Shown in pieces: positions 42,593-53,238 of a DNA stretch of 64,000 nt. Below the pieces are notes generated by a model, which searched no databases, had not been told where the DNA came from, and saw nothing but the letters and a program-made list of their open reading frames with translations. Positions within the stretch are counted from its first letter, which is position 1. Each line of letters begins with the position of its first letter. The stretch lies in the NCBI GenBank assembly GCA_964019335.1, contig OZ025694.1, forward strand, positions 372,001 to 436,000. Direction: 5' to 3'. The translations under genes and the position numbers were made by a program. The stretch is from Diplonema japonicum (lineage: Eukaryota > Euglenozoa > Diplonemea > Diplonemida > Diplonemidae).

Positions 42593-45500
42593 ATGGAACT
42601 CCCCCTAGGAGCCTTCCTAGTGGTTTTAGTGCTCTGCAACTGTGGAGTCGTCAAGGCGGACATCTACAACAACAGAGATTGCAGGGACTGGGGACCTCCT
42701 CAGAACAAGGCCGAGTACCCGAAGTGGCCGTATTGCAACAGAAGGCCGGGTGACGGGAACACGAGGTACAAGTTCCTGACGGACGCAATGCCGCCGGCTG
42801 ACCTCCCACCCTACAAGTGCGGGAAGGGCTTGGTCCTGCGTCACGACGCAGACGGCATAGTGTGTGCCAACTACGTTCTAGGCGATGACTATGCAGGTCC
42901 TTGCAACGACCCCACGTGCTGTGTCAAAGAAGTCTGCACCACCTACAAATGCCCTAAGAACTGGGTCCTTAAACCTACTGCCGACCAAATCTCGTGCCTC
43001 TTCGGCTGCGGCGAAGACATCTGTTGCGATCCTGTCAAACCCGTTCCCAAGATGAACCCTGCGGGGCTCATCTTCGTCGACCAAGACCCGAAGAGATTCT
43101 CCTTCGGCGGGAAGGTGACCATCCTCCGTGCTCCTGACGAGACCGACATCACAGAGTACCGGGTCTACTGGGGGTACTCCAACATGGTGCGCAAGGTCCC
43201 GTCATGCGGGTTAAAGAACCCTGTGTCATGGAACAACGTGAAGTGGCGTTCGGACAAGCTGTTGAAGAAGGTGAAGGCGACTGGGTGTGACATCACGTTC
43301 GAGATCCCAATGGGGACGAAGCCGCCGCCTCGTGACAACACGTGCACCATCATGACCGACAGGCAGGACAGGACAACGGCAGGGACCGACCCGTGCAACC
43401 CGCACTACCTTATCGTTGCGGCGTGGAACGAGAATGGCGAGAAGCCTGTCATGGCAACCAACGAGCAGCAAGTGGGCCCCCGCCACCCCATCTCCGATTA
43501 TGAAGAAGAATTCAATCTCCCTTGCGCAGAGGGCGGCATCACCATGGGCCACGACATCCCTGCTGAGAACGACGTCGTCCTTGGTGCCTGGAACAGTGTC
43601 GAGACCCCTGCCGACTGTGCAAAGCTCTGCCGCGAGTACTCCGGACCCAAGGGACCCTGCCGCTACTGGACCTGGGCCTACCCCAATAAAGGACGCACCG
43701 CGAAGACGTGTTGGATGGAAAGTCAGATCCTCCAGAAGACCCATTACGGCGTTCGTGTCGTCGGTCCGGCCGTCTGCCCCACACGAGACGGCGAAAAGCC
43801 TACTGGCAAGGAACGCCCCCGCTGCAACAGATGGATCCGAAAGGCCAATCAAGCACCCTTCGCTAATGAAAACAACGGCCGCAACAAATGGATAGACAAG
43901 GGACACCACTGGGTGCAGAAGCCCAACCTCCCAGACGTTCCCCTTGGGCCCTACCAGAACGCAGAGGAGTGCCAAGCCATCTGCGATATGGACATGTTGT
44001 GCATCGGGTTTACATACATGAAACGTGACGTGTCGGACAAGTGGTTCCACAGGTGTTTTATGATCCGCCAGGACATCGGCTTCAAGAGCAATGTGTTCTA
44101 TGACAGCTGGATGTGCTCGCGGGAGGGCATGGCGCCCCTTTTGTACGGCTACACGATGAACGGCAACCCGTTTGGCTACATGAAGTGCTCGCAGGCACCC
44201 TCTGCCGAGCAGCAGGCAAAAGATGTCGACTGTTGTGCGGCGCTGTGCGATGCTGATGCAAGTTGCGCGTCGTTCACGTTCTGGGCAGATAAGAAGTGTC
44301 AGCTGTTCACATCGTGCACGTTGCAGAAGGTGAACAAGGTGGAAGGCTGCTCGTACGAATCATGCTTCGATGGGTACGGCGCTGCGTCGTACACGAAAGA
44401 CACGGCACGCATGATGTCCATAGTGGACAAGTGGCCGCAGGCAGGGGGCGACGGCGGGCTTCCTATCACCGTGCAGACCAACGGTGGGATGGACGGTGTG
44501 GAGGTAACGTGTGTGGCGTGGAGGGAGGGCAAGCCAGTCCGACCTGCAGTCCCGACCACTGCCTTGGCCATCAAGGCACAGGCATCACTGTCTGCCTCTT
44601 ATGCCACAGGGATCGTCAAGGACAACCTAGCGGAGATGTTGCTCACACGCGAAGAAGCAGCCGCCTGGCTCGACGACGGGCAGAAGTACACAGTGCGGTG
44701 CAGTGTTGACGACCCCCAGCCACTTGGGCTCCCCACTTACATTGATCAGACGGTGGAATCCAATTTTGTCAAAGGCTTCGTCCTCGTAGGTGCTGGCTAT
44801 TGCAAGACGACGTCCTGTAGCAAGGCAAAAGCCTTTGTCCCCAAGAACGCTCCCTACACCCTAGCCGCTTGCAGGAAGGAATGTGTCGACCACGGCACCG
44901 AGTGCACTGCTTTCTGGTACCGCAACAGCGACGGGTGGTGCCATATCAAGATCGACGGCTGCAACTACGATAAGGTGAAGAACGATGCCAGCGTGCAATG
45001 TTTCCGCAGTGCAACTGAGCCCAACCCGTTTGTTCCTGGGACAGACATCTGCGAGAAGTCGTGCACAGGTACCTGTGCTGTCAAGAGACAGCTCGGCGTC
45101 TACGACAGGGACAGTTTCATCCCTCTCAGGCAGGTCTGCGACGAAAGCGACGAGTGTGCGACAGGCCCTTGCGGCATGGGGCAGACGTGCAATGATCCTA
45201 ACACCGCCCCTAGCAGCCTCAACGATTATGTGTGCAGCTGCGACGCCGACCCCTCCGTCCAAGCCACGGGTGCTGCCGCCATGTGCACAGTCGACGAGTG
45301 TGCCACAAGCCCCTGTGGTGCAGAACAGGAATGCAACGACCCTGACATGAGCAACAGCAGCCAGCACGACTATATCTGCACTTGCAAATCAGACACTAGT
45401 CTCACTAAGGTAGACGGTCCTGCTGTGTGTTCAAAAGATGAGTGTGCCACCAGCCCTTGTGGCACTGGGCAGACCTGCAGCGACCTTACGCAAGGTGTTG

Positions 45501-48500
45501 CGAACCTGAAGGACTACACATGTACTTGCGACAATGACCCGTCGACGAAGGCCACTGGTGCGCAGGCAACCTGTGAGCTCGATGAGTGTGCAGCTAGCCC
45601 CTGTAGCGCTGACCAAGAGTGCACTGACCCCAACATTAAATACAGTGCACAGCTTGATTACGTGTGCTCTTGCAAGTCCGATCCAAGCATCAAGAAGATA
45701 GGTACTTCAGCTACTTGTTCGAAGGATGAGTGTGCTTCGATGCCTTGCGGCGTGGGCCAGACTTGCAATGACGCGAATCCTACCATCAACAGTGTGAAGG
45801 ACTACACTTGCACTTGTGACAATGACCCTGCAACGAAAGCCACTGGTGCGAAGGCAACTTGCGAACTCGATGAGTGTACATCCAGCCCTTGTGGTGCCGA
45901 CCAGGACTGCACTGACCCCGACACGAAGTACAGTGCGCATCTTGATTACGAGTGTTCTTGCAAGGCTGATTCAAGCATCAAGAAGATAGGTACTACAGCC
46001 ACGTGTACAAAAGACGAGTGCGACACTATGCCCTGTGGCACTGGCCAGACCTGCAACGACCCAGTTCCCACGATCAACAGTGTGAAGGACTACACTTGCA
46101 CTTGTGACAACGACCCTGCAACGAAGGCCACTGGTGCGAAGGCAACCTGCGAACTTGACGAGTGTGCCAGTGCCCCGTGTGGTGCTGACCAGGAGTGCGC
46201 TGACCCAAACACGAAGTACAGCTCACAGCAAGACTTTGAGTGCTCTTGCAAGGTAGACAGCAGCATCAAGAAAATTGGTACCTCGGCCACTTGTTCGAAA
46301 GATGAATGCGATCCCATGCCTTGCGGAACTGGCCAGACTTGCAACGACCCAAGCCCCACGATCAACAGTGTGAAGGACTACACTTGCATTTGTGACAATG
46401 ACCCTGCTTCTAAGGCAACAGGTGCAAAGGCAACCTGTGAGATCGATGAGTGTATTGGGGACCCGTGTGGTGTCGACCAGTTGTGCACTGACCCAAACAC
46501 GAAATACAGCTCACAGCAAGACTTTGAGTGCTCTTGCAAGGATGATCAAAGTGTGAAGAAGATAGGTACCTCGGCCACTTGTTCGAAAGATGAGTGTGCT
46601 TCGATGCCTTGCGGCACTGGTCAGACTTGCGATGACCCCAGCCCCACGATCAACAGTGTGAAGGACTACACTTGCACTTGTGACAACGACCTTGCAACGA
46701 AGGCCACTGGTGCGAAGGCAACCTGTGAGCTCGATGAGTGTGCCTCTGACCCGTGTGGTGCCGACCAGGAGTGCACTGACCCAAACATGAAGTACAGCTC
46801 ACAATACGACTTCGAGTGCTCTTGCAAGGCTGATCCAAGCGTGAAGAAGATAGGTACTTCTGCAACCTGTTCGAAAGATGAGTGTTCTTCGATGCCATGT
46901 GGAACTGGCCAGACTTGCAATGACGCGAATCCTACCATCAACAGTGTGAAGGACTACACTTGCACTTGTGACAACGACCCTGCAACGAAGGCCACTGGTG
47001 CAAAGGCAACCTGTGAGCTTGATGAGTGTACTCTTACTGTAAGTCCGTGTGGTGCTGACCAAGAATGCACTGACCCAAACACGAAGTACAGCTCACAGCA
47101 AGACTTTGAGTGCTCTTGCAAGGCCGATACAAGCATCAAGAAAATTGGTACCTCAGCTACTTGCACAAAGGACGAGTGTATCTCTATGCCTTGTGGAACT
47201 GGTCAGACGTGCAACGATCCAAGTACGACGATCAACAGTGTGAAGGACTACACTTGCACTTGTGACAATGACTCTGCAACGAAGGCCACTGGTGCGAAGG
47301 CAACCTGCGAACTCGACGAGTGTGCCTCTGGCCCGTGTGGTGCCGACCAGGAGTGCACTGACCCAAACATGAAGTACAGCTCACAATACGACTTCGAGTG
47401 CTCTTGCAAGGCTGATCCAAGCATCAAGAAGATAGGTGCCTCGGCCACTTGTTCGAAAGATGAGTGTTCTTCGATGCCATGTGGAACTGGCCAGACTTGC
47501 AATGACCCCAACCCCACGATCAACAGTGTGAAGGACTACACTTGCACTTGTGACAATGACCCTGCATCCAAGGCTACTGGTGCAACGGCAACCTGCGAAC
47601 TCGATGAGTGTACCAGTGCCCCGTGCGGTGTTGACCAGGACTGCACTGACCCAAATATCAAATACAGTGCGCATCTTGATTACGAGTGTTCTTGCAAGGC
47701 TGATCCAAGCATCAAGAAGATAGGTACTGCAGCCACGTGCACAAAAGACGAGTGCGACACTATGCCCTGTGGCACTGGCCAGACCTGCAACGACCCAGTT
47801 CCCACGATCAACAGTGTGAAGGACTACACTTGCACTTGTGACAACGACCCTGCAACGAAGGCCACTGGTGCGAAGGCAACTTGTGAGCTTGATGAATGCG
47901 CAAGCAATCCATGTGGCAATGGTCAAGACTGCACTGATCCAAACACGAAGTACAGCTCGCAGTTCGACTTTAGTTGCTCTTGCCAGACCGACGGCAGCAT
48001 AGTAAAAATAGGAGCAGCTGCAACCTGTGAGCGTGACGAGTGCACACCGACGCCATGCGGCGTGCAGCAAACATGTGTTGACCCCAATACGTCTCCGAAG
48101 AGCCTGAAGGACTACGTGTGTACTTGCAGCGGCGACCCGAGTACAACAGCTACGGGGACGCAGGCAATTTGTGAGCATGATGAGTGCGCAGTGGTGCCTT
48201 GTGGTCCGGCCCAGTTGTGCACTGACGGTGACAAAAGGAAGAGCTCGACTTCCGACTTCACGTGTACGTGCATGAACGACATGGCCACTGTAAGCATAGG
48301 CAAGGCCTCAGTGTGTGTGATCGATGAATGTAGCCTCTCGCCGTGTGGTTCACAGGCATGTCTAGACCCCGACACGCGCGCGAGTAAAACAAGTGACTAT
48401 GTGTGTTCGTGCCCTGGTGGCATGCCAAGCAAGGTTGGCGGGATTGCGACCTGCAGCATGGGAAGTGTTGATGAGTGCACCACCAGTCCTTGCGGCCTGC

Positions 48501-51500
48501 AACAGTGCTCAGATCCTGACCAGCAGGCAACAAGCACTGGTGACTTCATCTGCTCGTGCCAAACGGGAACAGGAACTGCAACTGGTATGGCCGCCACCTG
48601 CGTCTTGGATGAGTGTCTCAGCAGTCCATGCGGCAGTCAGGTTTGCACTGACACCAACACTGACGCTGCTGCTTTGAGCGACTTCATTTGTTCATGCCAA
48701 GCACCTTCCACAGGGACTGCAACAGGAACGCTGGCGGTGTGTATGCTAGACGAGTGCCTTGCATCACCTTGCAAGGCTGCGCAGACCTGTGCCGACCCGG
48801 ACACATCGTCTTCTATGTTGCATGACTTCACCTGCACATGCAACAACGGTGTTAAGGCAACCGGAGGCAGTGCCACGTGTGAACTAGATGAATGTGCTGC
48901 TGACCCCTGCGGTGCTGGGCAGCGATGCTACGATCCCGATAAGATGTACACACAGCAGCATGACTATGTGTGCACATGCATCTCAGATGCCACAAGAACC
49001 CAAATAGATGCGCCTGCGCTGTGCTCTGTCGATGAGTGTGCTTCCAGCCCTTGTGCCGCTGGTCAGTCGTGTGTTGACCCTGACCATGGCACGAATATGC
49101 TCAAGGATTACACCTGTACGTGTGTCAATGGTGTGAAGGCCACGGGTGGCAGTGCGACGTGTGAACTGGACGAGTGTGCTGTCAGCCCATGCGCAATGGG
49201 GCAGACGTGCAGCGACCCGAACACAAGTTACATTGCTCAGCATGATTTTAAGTGCACCTGTGACAGCGACCTTACCGCGTTTCAAATCGCTGGTCCTGCG
49301 CAGTGCATCTACGATGAGTGCTCGAACTCCGTTTGTGGCACTGGACAAGTTTGTCTTGATCTGAATGTGTCAAAGCACTCTCTGAAGGACTTCACCTGTA
49401 CTTGTGCCAATGGCGTAAAAGCCACTGGTGGTGCTGCCACGTGTGAAATTGACGAGTGCACGAGCATCCCTTGTGGTGCTGGACAGACCTGCTATGACCC
49501 TGACACCAGGTACAACATGCAACACGACTACACGTGCACCTGTGACAGTGACTCGAGTATCACACAAGTTGACGGCCCTGCCACCTGTGAGAACGATGAG
49601 TGCAGCAGTAATATATGTGGGGCGGGCCAAATGTGCTTCGACCCCAGCAAGTCCCTTCGTTCTCTGAAGGACTTCACGTGCACATGTGCCAACGGTGTGA
49701 AGGCCACTGGTGGTGTTGCGACATGTGAAATTGACGAATGCATCACTGATCCTTGTGGTGTCGGGCAGACCTGCAGTGACCCTGACAAGAGGTACAACAT
49801 GCAGCACGACTACACGTGTTCCTGCATTCCCGACTCGAGCATCACACAAGTTGATGGTCCCGCCCTTTGTGAGAACGATGAGTGTAGCAAGAACGTGTGT
49901 GGGACAGGCCAGACGTGTTTGGACTTAAACACCTCGACTCACTCTCTGAAGGACTTCACTTGCCTTTGTGCCAATGGCGTGAAGGCCACTGGTGGCATTG
50001 CAACGTGCGAGTTCGATGAGTGCACGAACAGCCCTTGCGATGCTGGGCAGACCTGCAACGACCCTGACATCAGGTACAACATGCAACACGATTTCACATG
50101 CACCTGTGACAGTGATTCGAGTATCACACAAGTTGACGGCCCTGCCACTTGTGAGAACGACGAGTGCAGAAATGACATATGTGGAGCAGTCCAAGTGTGC
50201 TTTGACCCCAATAAGTCCCTTCGTTCTCTGAAGGACTTCACGTGCACATGTGCCAACGGTGTGAAGGCCACTGGTGGTGTAGCGACGTGCGAGATTGATG
50301 AGTGCGCAACGAATCCTTGTGGTGTCGGGCAGACCTGCAGTGACCCTGACAAGAGGTACAACATGCAGCACGACTACACGTGTTCCTGCATTCCCGACTC
50401 GAGCATCACACAAGTTGATGGTCCCGCCCTTTGTGAGAACGATGAGTGTAGCAAGAACGTGTGTGGGACAGGCCAGACGTGTTTGGACTTAAACACCTCG
50501 ACTCACTCTCTGAAGGACTTCACTTGCCTTTGTGCCAATGGCGTGAAGGCCACTGGTGGCATTGCAACGTGCGAGTTCGATGAGTGCACGAACAGCCCTT
50601 GCGATGCTGGGCAGACCTGCAACGACCCTGACATCAGGTACAACATGCAACACGATTTCACATGCACCTGTGACAGTGACTCGAGCATCAAGCAGGTTGA
50701 CGGCCCTGCCACTTGTGAGAACGACGAGTGCAGAAATGACATATGTGGAGCAGTCCAAGTGTGCTTTGACCCCAATAAGTCCCTTCGTTCTCTGAAGGAC
50801 TTCACGTGCACATGTGCCAACGGTGTGAAGGCCACTGGTGGTGTAGCGACGTGCGAGGTTGATGAGTGCGAAGCGAATCCTTGTGGTGTCGGGCAGACCT
50901 GCAACGATCCCGACAAGAAGTACAACATGCAACACGACTACACGTGCTCTTGTGACAGTGACGCAGCACTGTTCCAGATCGACGGCCCTGCCACGTGCTC
51001 ATATGACGAGTGCCAGGTTATAGGCTGTTCGACGGGCCAAGCGTGCAGGGACGAGAACATTTCCCGCCACTCTTTGAAGGACTTCACGTGCACGTGTGCC
51101 AACGGGGTGCGCGCAACAGGCGGGGATGCTACATGCGAACTGGACGAGTGCGACACAGCCCCCTGTGGCCCACAGCAGACATGTGACGACCCTGACCTGA
51201 GGTACACCGCGAGGCATGATTATATATGCAGCTGTGCAAATGAGACGGGCGTGAAGATAGGAGCGCCTGCAGTGTGTGAGCTGGACGAGTGCGTGAGTGC
51301 CCCGTGTGGGGATAGCCAGGTGTGCGAAGACCTTGATACGTCGATGAAAAGCTTGAAGGACTACGTCTGCACGTGCTCAAACGGCGTTAGTGCTGCAGGC
51401 GGGCAGGCGACCTGCGAGTACGACGAGTGCGCCATGCAGCCCTACCCGTGCGGCAACCCTGCACAACAGGAGTGCATCGACAGCAATACGTCCTACGTCT

Positions 51501-52030
51501 CTCGTCATGACTTCAAATGCATCTGCCGAGATGTCAACAGACAGCAAGTAGACGGCCCTGCTATGTGCTCAAAGAACGAATGCGAGGCGGCGCCTTGCGG
51601 CAAAGGGCAAGCGTGCATCGATCCAGTGCAGAGCTGGGAAAGCTTGAAGGACTTCACGTGCACGTGCAGCAACGGTGTGAAGGCGACGGGCGCTCCGGCA
51701 ACATGCTCGGAAAGCGTAGCCAACGAAACCTCCTCTGCCCCAGTACCTGGTGCCGGTGGTGTCCCGGAGGATAAATCGGACGCAGCAGAGGGTACCAACG
51801 ACGGTGACGGTGACGGTGACGGTGACCTGTGGTGGCTTGTTTATCTGTTGATCGCTGTGCTCGGTTTCATAATTCTCGCAGGATGCATTGTCATGGCCTT
51901 CATCTACAGCAGGAGAAGAAGCAAGCAGATTGACATTGGCACCTTCAACCAGGTGATTGCAGAGCAGGAGGCCGAGATGAGGTATGGTTCTCAGAACTCC
52001 GCGCTGGGCATGCAGTATAACCAAATTTAG
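42593..52030 (+). CDS. Giant EGF-repeat type I membrane protein with PAN-like modules
   Basis: Unbroken 3145-codon, intronless frame. Residues 1-23 are a signal peptide (GAFLVVLVLCNC core). The first ~850 residues are Cys-rich: an N-terminal C/W-rich region, a fibronectin-III-like segment (ITEYRVYWGYS near residue 185) and at least four PAN/apple-like modules (for example WNSVETPADCAKLCREYSG). From about residue 853 to 3040 there are 46 EGF-like repeats of ~47 residues of the form DECxxxPCGxGQTC..DYxCTC..ATGxxATC. Membrane span about 3079-3105 (WWLVYLLIAVLGFIIL), then a basic anchor and a ~40-residue tail. It is probably an adhesive cell-surface protein; ligand unknown. Repeats 33-36 and 37-40 are a recent 564-bp duplication. 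It ends with TAG. Confidence 0.92.
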   Translation: MELPLGAFLVVLVLCNCGVVKADIYNNRDCRDWGPPQNKAEYPKWPYCNRRPGDGNTRYKFLTDAMPPADLPPYKCGKGLVLRHDADGIVCANYVLGDDYAGPCNDPTCCVKEVCTTYKCPKNWVLKPTADQISCLFGCGEDICCDPVKPVPKMNPAGLIFVDQDPKRFSFGGKVTILRAPDETDITEYRVYWGYSNMVRKVPSCGLKNPVSWNNVKWRSDKLLKKVKATGCDITFEIPMGTKPPPRDNTCTIMTDRQDRTTAGTDPCNPHYLIVAAWNENGEKPVMATNEQQVGPRHPISDYEEEFNLPCAEGGITMGHDIPAENDVVLGAWNSVETPADCAKLCREYSGPKGPCRYWTWAYPNKGRTAKTCWMESQILQKTHYGVRVVGPAVCPTRDGEKPTGKERPRCNRWIRKANQAPFANENNGRNKWIDKGHHWVQKPNLPDVPLGPYQNAEECQAICDMDMLCIGFTYMKRDVSDKWFHRCFMIRQDIGFKSNVFYDSWMCSREGMAPLLYGYTMNGNPFGYMKCSQAPSAEQQAKDVDCCAALCDADASCASFTFWADKKCQLFTSCTLQKVNKVEGCSYESCFDGYGAASYTKDTARMMSIVDKWPQAGGDGGLPITVQTNGGMDGVEVTCVAWREGKPVRPAVPTTALAIKAQASLSASYATGIVKDNLAEMLLTREEAAAWLDDGQKYTVRCSVDDPQPLGLPTYIDQTVESNFVKGFVLVGAGYCKTTSCSKAKAFVPKNAPYTLAACRKECVDHGTECTAFWYRNSDGWCHIKIDGCNYDKVKNDASVQCFRSATEPNPFVPGTDICEKSCTGTCAVKRQLGVYDRDSFIPLRQVCDESDECATGPCGMGQTCNDPNTAPSSLNDYVCSCDADPSVQATGAAAMCTVDECATSPCGAEQECNDPDMSNSSQHDYICTCKSDTSLTKVDGPAVCSKDECATSPCGTGQTCSDLTQGVANLKDYTCTCDNDPSTKATGAQATCELDECAASPCSADQECTDPNIKYSAQLDYVCSCKSDPSIKKIGTSATCSKDECASMPCGVGQTCNDANPTINSVKDYTCTCDNDPATKATGAKATCELDECTSSPCGADQDCTDPDTKYSAHLDYECSCKADSSIKKIGTTATCTKDECDTMPCGTGQTCNDPVPTINSVKDYTCTCDNDPATKATGAKATCELDECASAPCGADQECADPNTKYSSQQDFECSCKVDSSIKKIGTSATCSKDECDPMPCGTGQTCNDPSPTINSVKDYTCICDNDPASKATGAKATCEIDECIGDPCGVDQLCTDPNTKYSSQQDFECSCKDDQSVKKIGTSATCSKDECASMPCGTGQTCDDPSPTINSVKDYTCTCDNDLATKATGAKATCELDECASDPCGADQECTDPNMKYSSQYDFECSCKADPSVKKIGTSATCSKDECSSMPCGTGQTCNDANPTINSVKDYTCTCDNDPATKATGAKATCELDECTLTVSPCGADQECTDPNTKYSSQQDFECSCKADTSIKKIGTSATCTKDECISMPCGTGQTCNDPSTTINSVKDYTCTCDNDSATKATGAKATCELDECASGPCGADQECTDPNMKYSSQYDFECSCKADPSIKKIGASATCSKDECSSMPCGTGQTCNDPNPTINSVKDYTCTCDNDPASKATGATATCELDECTSAPCGVDQDCTDPNIKYSAHLDYECSCKADPSIKKIGTAATCTKDECDTMPCGTGQTCNDPVPTINSVKDYTCTCDNDPATKATGAKATCELDECASNPCGNGQDCTDPNTKYSSQFDFSCSCQTDGSIVKIGAAATCERDECTPTPCGVQQTCVDPNTSPKSLKDYVCTCSGDPSTTATGTQAICEHDECAVVPCGPAQLCTDGDKRKSSTSDFTCTCMNDMATVSIGKASVCVIDECSLSPCGSQACLDPDTRASKTSDYVCSCPGGMPSKVGGIATCSMGSVDECTTSPCGLQQCSDPDQQATSTGDFICSCQTGTGTATGMAATCVLDECLSSPCGSQVCTDTNTDAAALSDFICSCQAPSTGTATGTLAVCMLDECLASPCKAAQTCADPDTSSSMLHDFTCTCNNGVKATGGSATCELDECAADPCGAGQRCYDPDKMYTQQHDYVCTCISDATRTQIDAPALCSVDECASSPCAAGQSCVDPDHGTNMLKDYTCTCVNGVKATGGSATCELDECAVSPCAMGQTCSDPNTSYIAQHDFKCTCDSDLTAFQIAGPAQCIYDECSNSVCGTGQVCLDLNVSKHSLKDFTCTCANGVKATGGAATCEIDECTSIPCGAGQTCYDPDTRYNMQHDYTCTCDSDSSITQVDGPATCENDECSSNICGAGQMCFDPSKSLRSLKDFTCTCANGVKATGGVATCEIDECITDPCGVGQTCSDPDKRYNMQHDYTCSCIPDSSITQVDGPALCENDECSKNVCGTGQTCLDLNTSTHSLKDFTCLCANGVKATGGIATCEFDECTNSPCDAGQTCNDPDIRYNMQHDFTCTCDSDSSITQVDGPATCENDECRNDICGAVQVCFDPNKSLRSLKDFTCTCANGVKATGGVATCEIDECATNPCGVGQTCSDPDKRYNMQHDYTCSCIPDSSITQVDGPALCENDECSKNVCGTGQTCLDLNTSTHSLKDFTCLCANGVKATGGIATCEFDECTNSPCDAGQTCNDPDIRYNMQHDFTCTCDSDSSIKQVDGPATCENDECRNDICGAVQVCFDPNKSLRSLKDFTCTCANGVKATGGVATCEVDECEANPCGVGQTCNDPDKKYNMQHDYTCSCDSDAALFQIDGPATCSYDECQVIGCSTGQACRDENISRHSLKDFTCTCANGVRATGGDATCELDECDTAPCGPQQTCDDPDLRYTARHDYICSCANETGVKIGAPAVCELDECVSAPCGDSQVCEDLDTSMKSLKDYVCTCSNGVSAAGGQATCEYDECAMQPYPCGNPAQQECIDSNTSYVSRHDFKCICRDVNRQQVDGPAMCSKNECEAAPCGKGQACIDPVQSWESLKDFTCTCSNGVKATGAPATCSESVANETSSAPVPGAGGVPEDKSDAAEGTNDGDGDGDGDLWWLVYLLIAVLGFIILAGCIVMAFIYSRRRSKQIDIGTFNQVIAEQEAEMRYGSQNSALGMQYNQI
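49735..50862 (+). repeat. 564-bp tandem duplication of four EGF repeats
   Basis: The block 49735-50298 is repeated at 50299-50862 with an offset of exactly 564 bp (188 codons, four repeats) and few differences. Long identical stretches include the CTTAAACACCTCGACTCACT region. This indicates unequal exchange within the EGF array. Confidence 0.85.
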
Positions 52031-53017
52031 TCTTTTTGTTTCACTTCCCCTCTTCTCTTCTCCCCCCCCCCCCCCCCCCTACAACTACAGTTATTTACTT
52101 TTTACACCATTCTTGTAATTTTGCAATACCTCCCCGTTACCTCTCTTATCAAAAAAAGATGCCAATTTTTTAGAAGGAAAAACGAGAAAAGAAAAAAAAA
52201 AGGTTTTATAAAGGGTAATGGACAGTGGTGCGCCGTAGGTTCAAGAGAGCGCGCCAGTCCTTCTTTCCACCCCCTTCACCTTTTTTTTTTATTTGTTTCC
52301 ACCCTCAATTTATTTACACTCACATCTCTAAAGGCCGAAGTACTTAGGTAGCTGGGCCTCTTATCTTCCCCCCCCCTTTGGCTGTAGTTTGTCTCATGCG
52401 GACCCTACGATTCTGCAAAGAATAAAATAGCCTAACTTCTACTACTCTACTTCCTCTTTCTTTCTCTTTCCACTATTCTTAATTCTTTTACCCCGTGCAA
52501 GCTCTGCACGGAGCCAAAGGTAGCCCATGGTGAGATATAAATTTGGGTTTCTTTTTTATTTCTTTTCTAACTTGAACAGAACGCTAGCCTTTTGGGTCTT
52601 AGTGGTTTACATAGTTTTGCCACAACCCAGACCTCTTGCGTAGATAAGCACCAAAGGTAAAAAAGAGAAAAGCTTTAGTGGGCTCTTTTTTTTTCTTTTT
52701 GCATGAACAGGAAAAACAGTATATTGATAATAAATTGTTAGTGCTAAAAAGAGTAGTGGTAGCATTGTTGGGCTTATCCTTCTACAGGTTAACCCCCGGC
52801 TGTGCACAAACAACAATCAACCAACTCTTTTTTTCAAGAGATAGATTGAGCAACTTCAGGCGTCCTGCCACTTACTGCAGGTACCCTTAAATGTCTCTTT
52901 TTTTTTTTTCTTTTTTTTTTTAAATTTTTTTTTTCCCCTCTCCAGAGAAAGAACACCGAACGAAAAAAGAAAATGAATCAGAACAGAAGGAAAAAAAAGA
53001 ATGGTGAAAAATAAACG

Positions 53018-53052
<35 letters not shown>

Positions 53053-53225
53053 GTCGTCATTGTTTACTCTCTCTCTCTTTTTTTTTTTTTACACCATTTT
53101 TCTCCCTCTCTATCTTTCTCGTTACTTAACACAATCCATCTTCTTGCTTCGTGCGTTTTTATATTTGAATTTTTAAAACTTTCCCTTTTTTTTGTCCCCC
53201 CCCCCTCACCATCATTTCTTTCGCA
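52031..53225. other. Spacer with repeats between EGF and WSC genes
   Basis: No gene. 52420-52426 holds an AATAAA that could serve the EGF gene. 52701-52830 is the TTAACCCCCGGCTGTGC repeat and 52830-52900 the AAGAGATAGATTGAG repeat. Long T runs then lead into the acceptor at 53226. Confidence 0.55.
52701..52900 (+). repeat. Composite dispersed repeat
   Basis: 52701-52830 matches 10547-10677. The adjoining block AAGAGATAGATTGAG..CTTCAGGCGTCCTGCCACTT..GGTACCCTTAAATGTCTC (52830-52900) matches 58107-58180 almost base for base. The latter copy is preceded by a different repeat, so these modules recombine or are fragments of one longer element. Confidence 0.65.
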
Positions 53226-53226
53226 G
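53225..53226 (+). promoter_or_regulatory. Candidate splice acceptor before WSC gene
   Basis: CATCATTTCTTTCGCAG ends in AG only 12 bases before the ATG at 53239. The frame is open upstream to 53050, but that stretch is pyrimidine-rich untranslated-like sequence. The acceptor therefore decides the start. Confidence 0.55.
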
Positions 53227-53238
53227 GCATCTTTCAAC

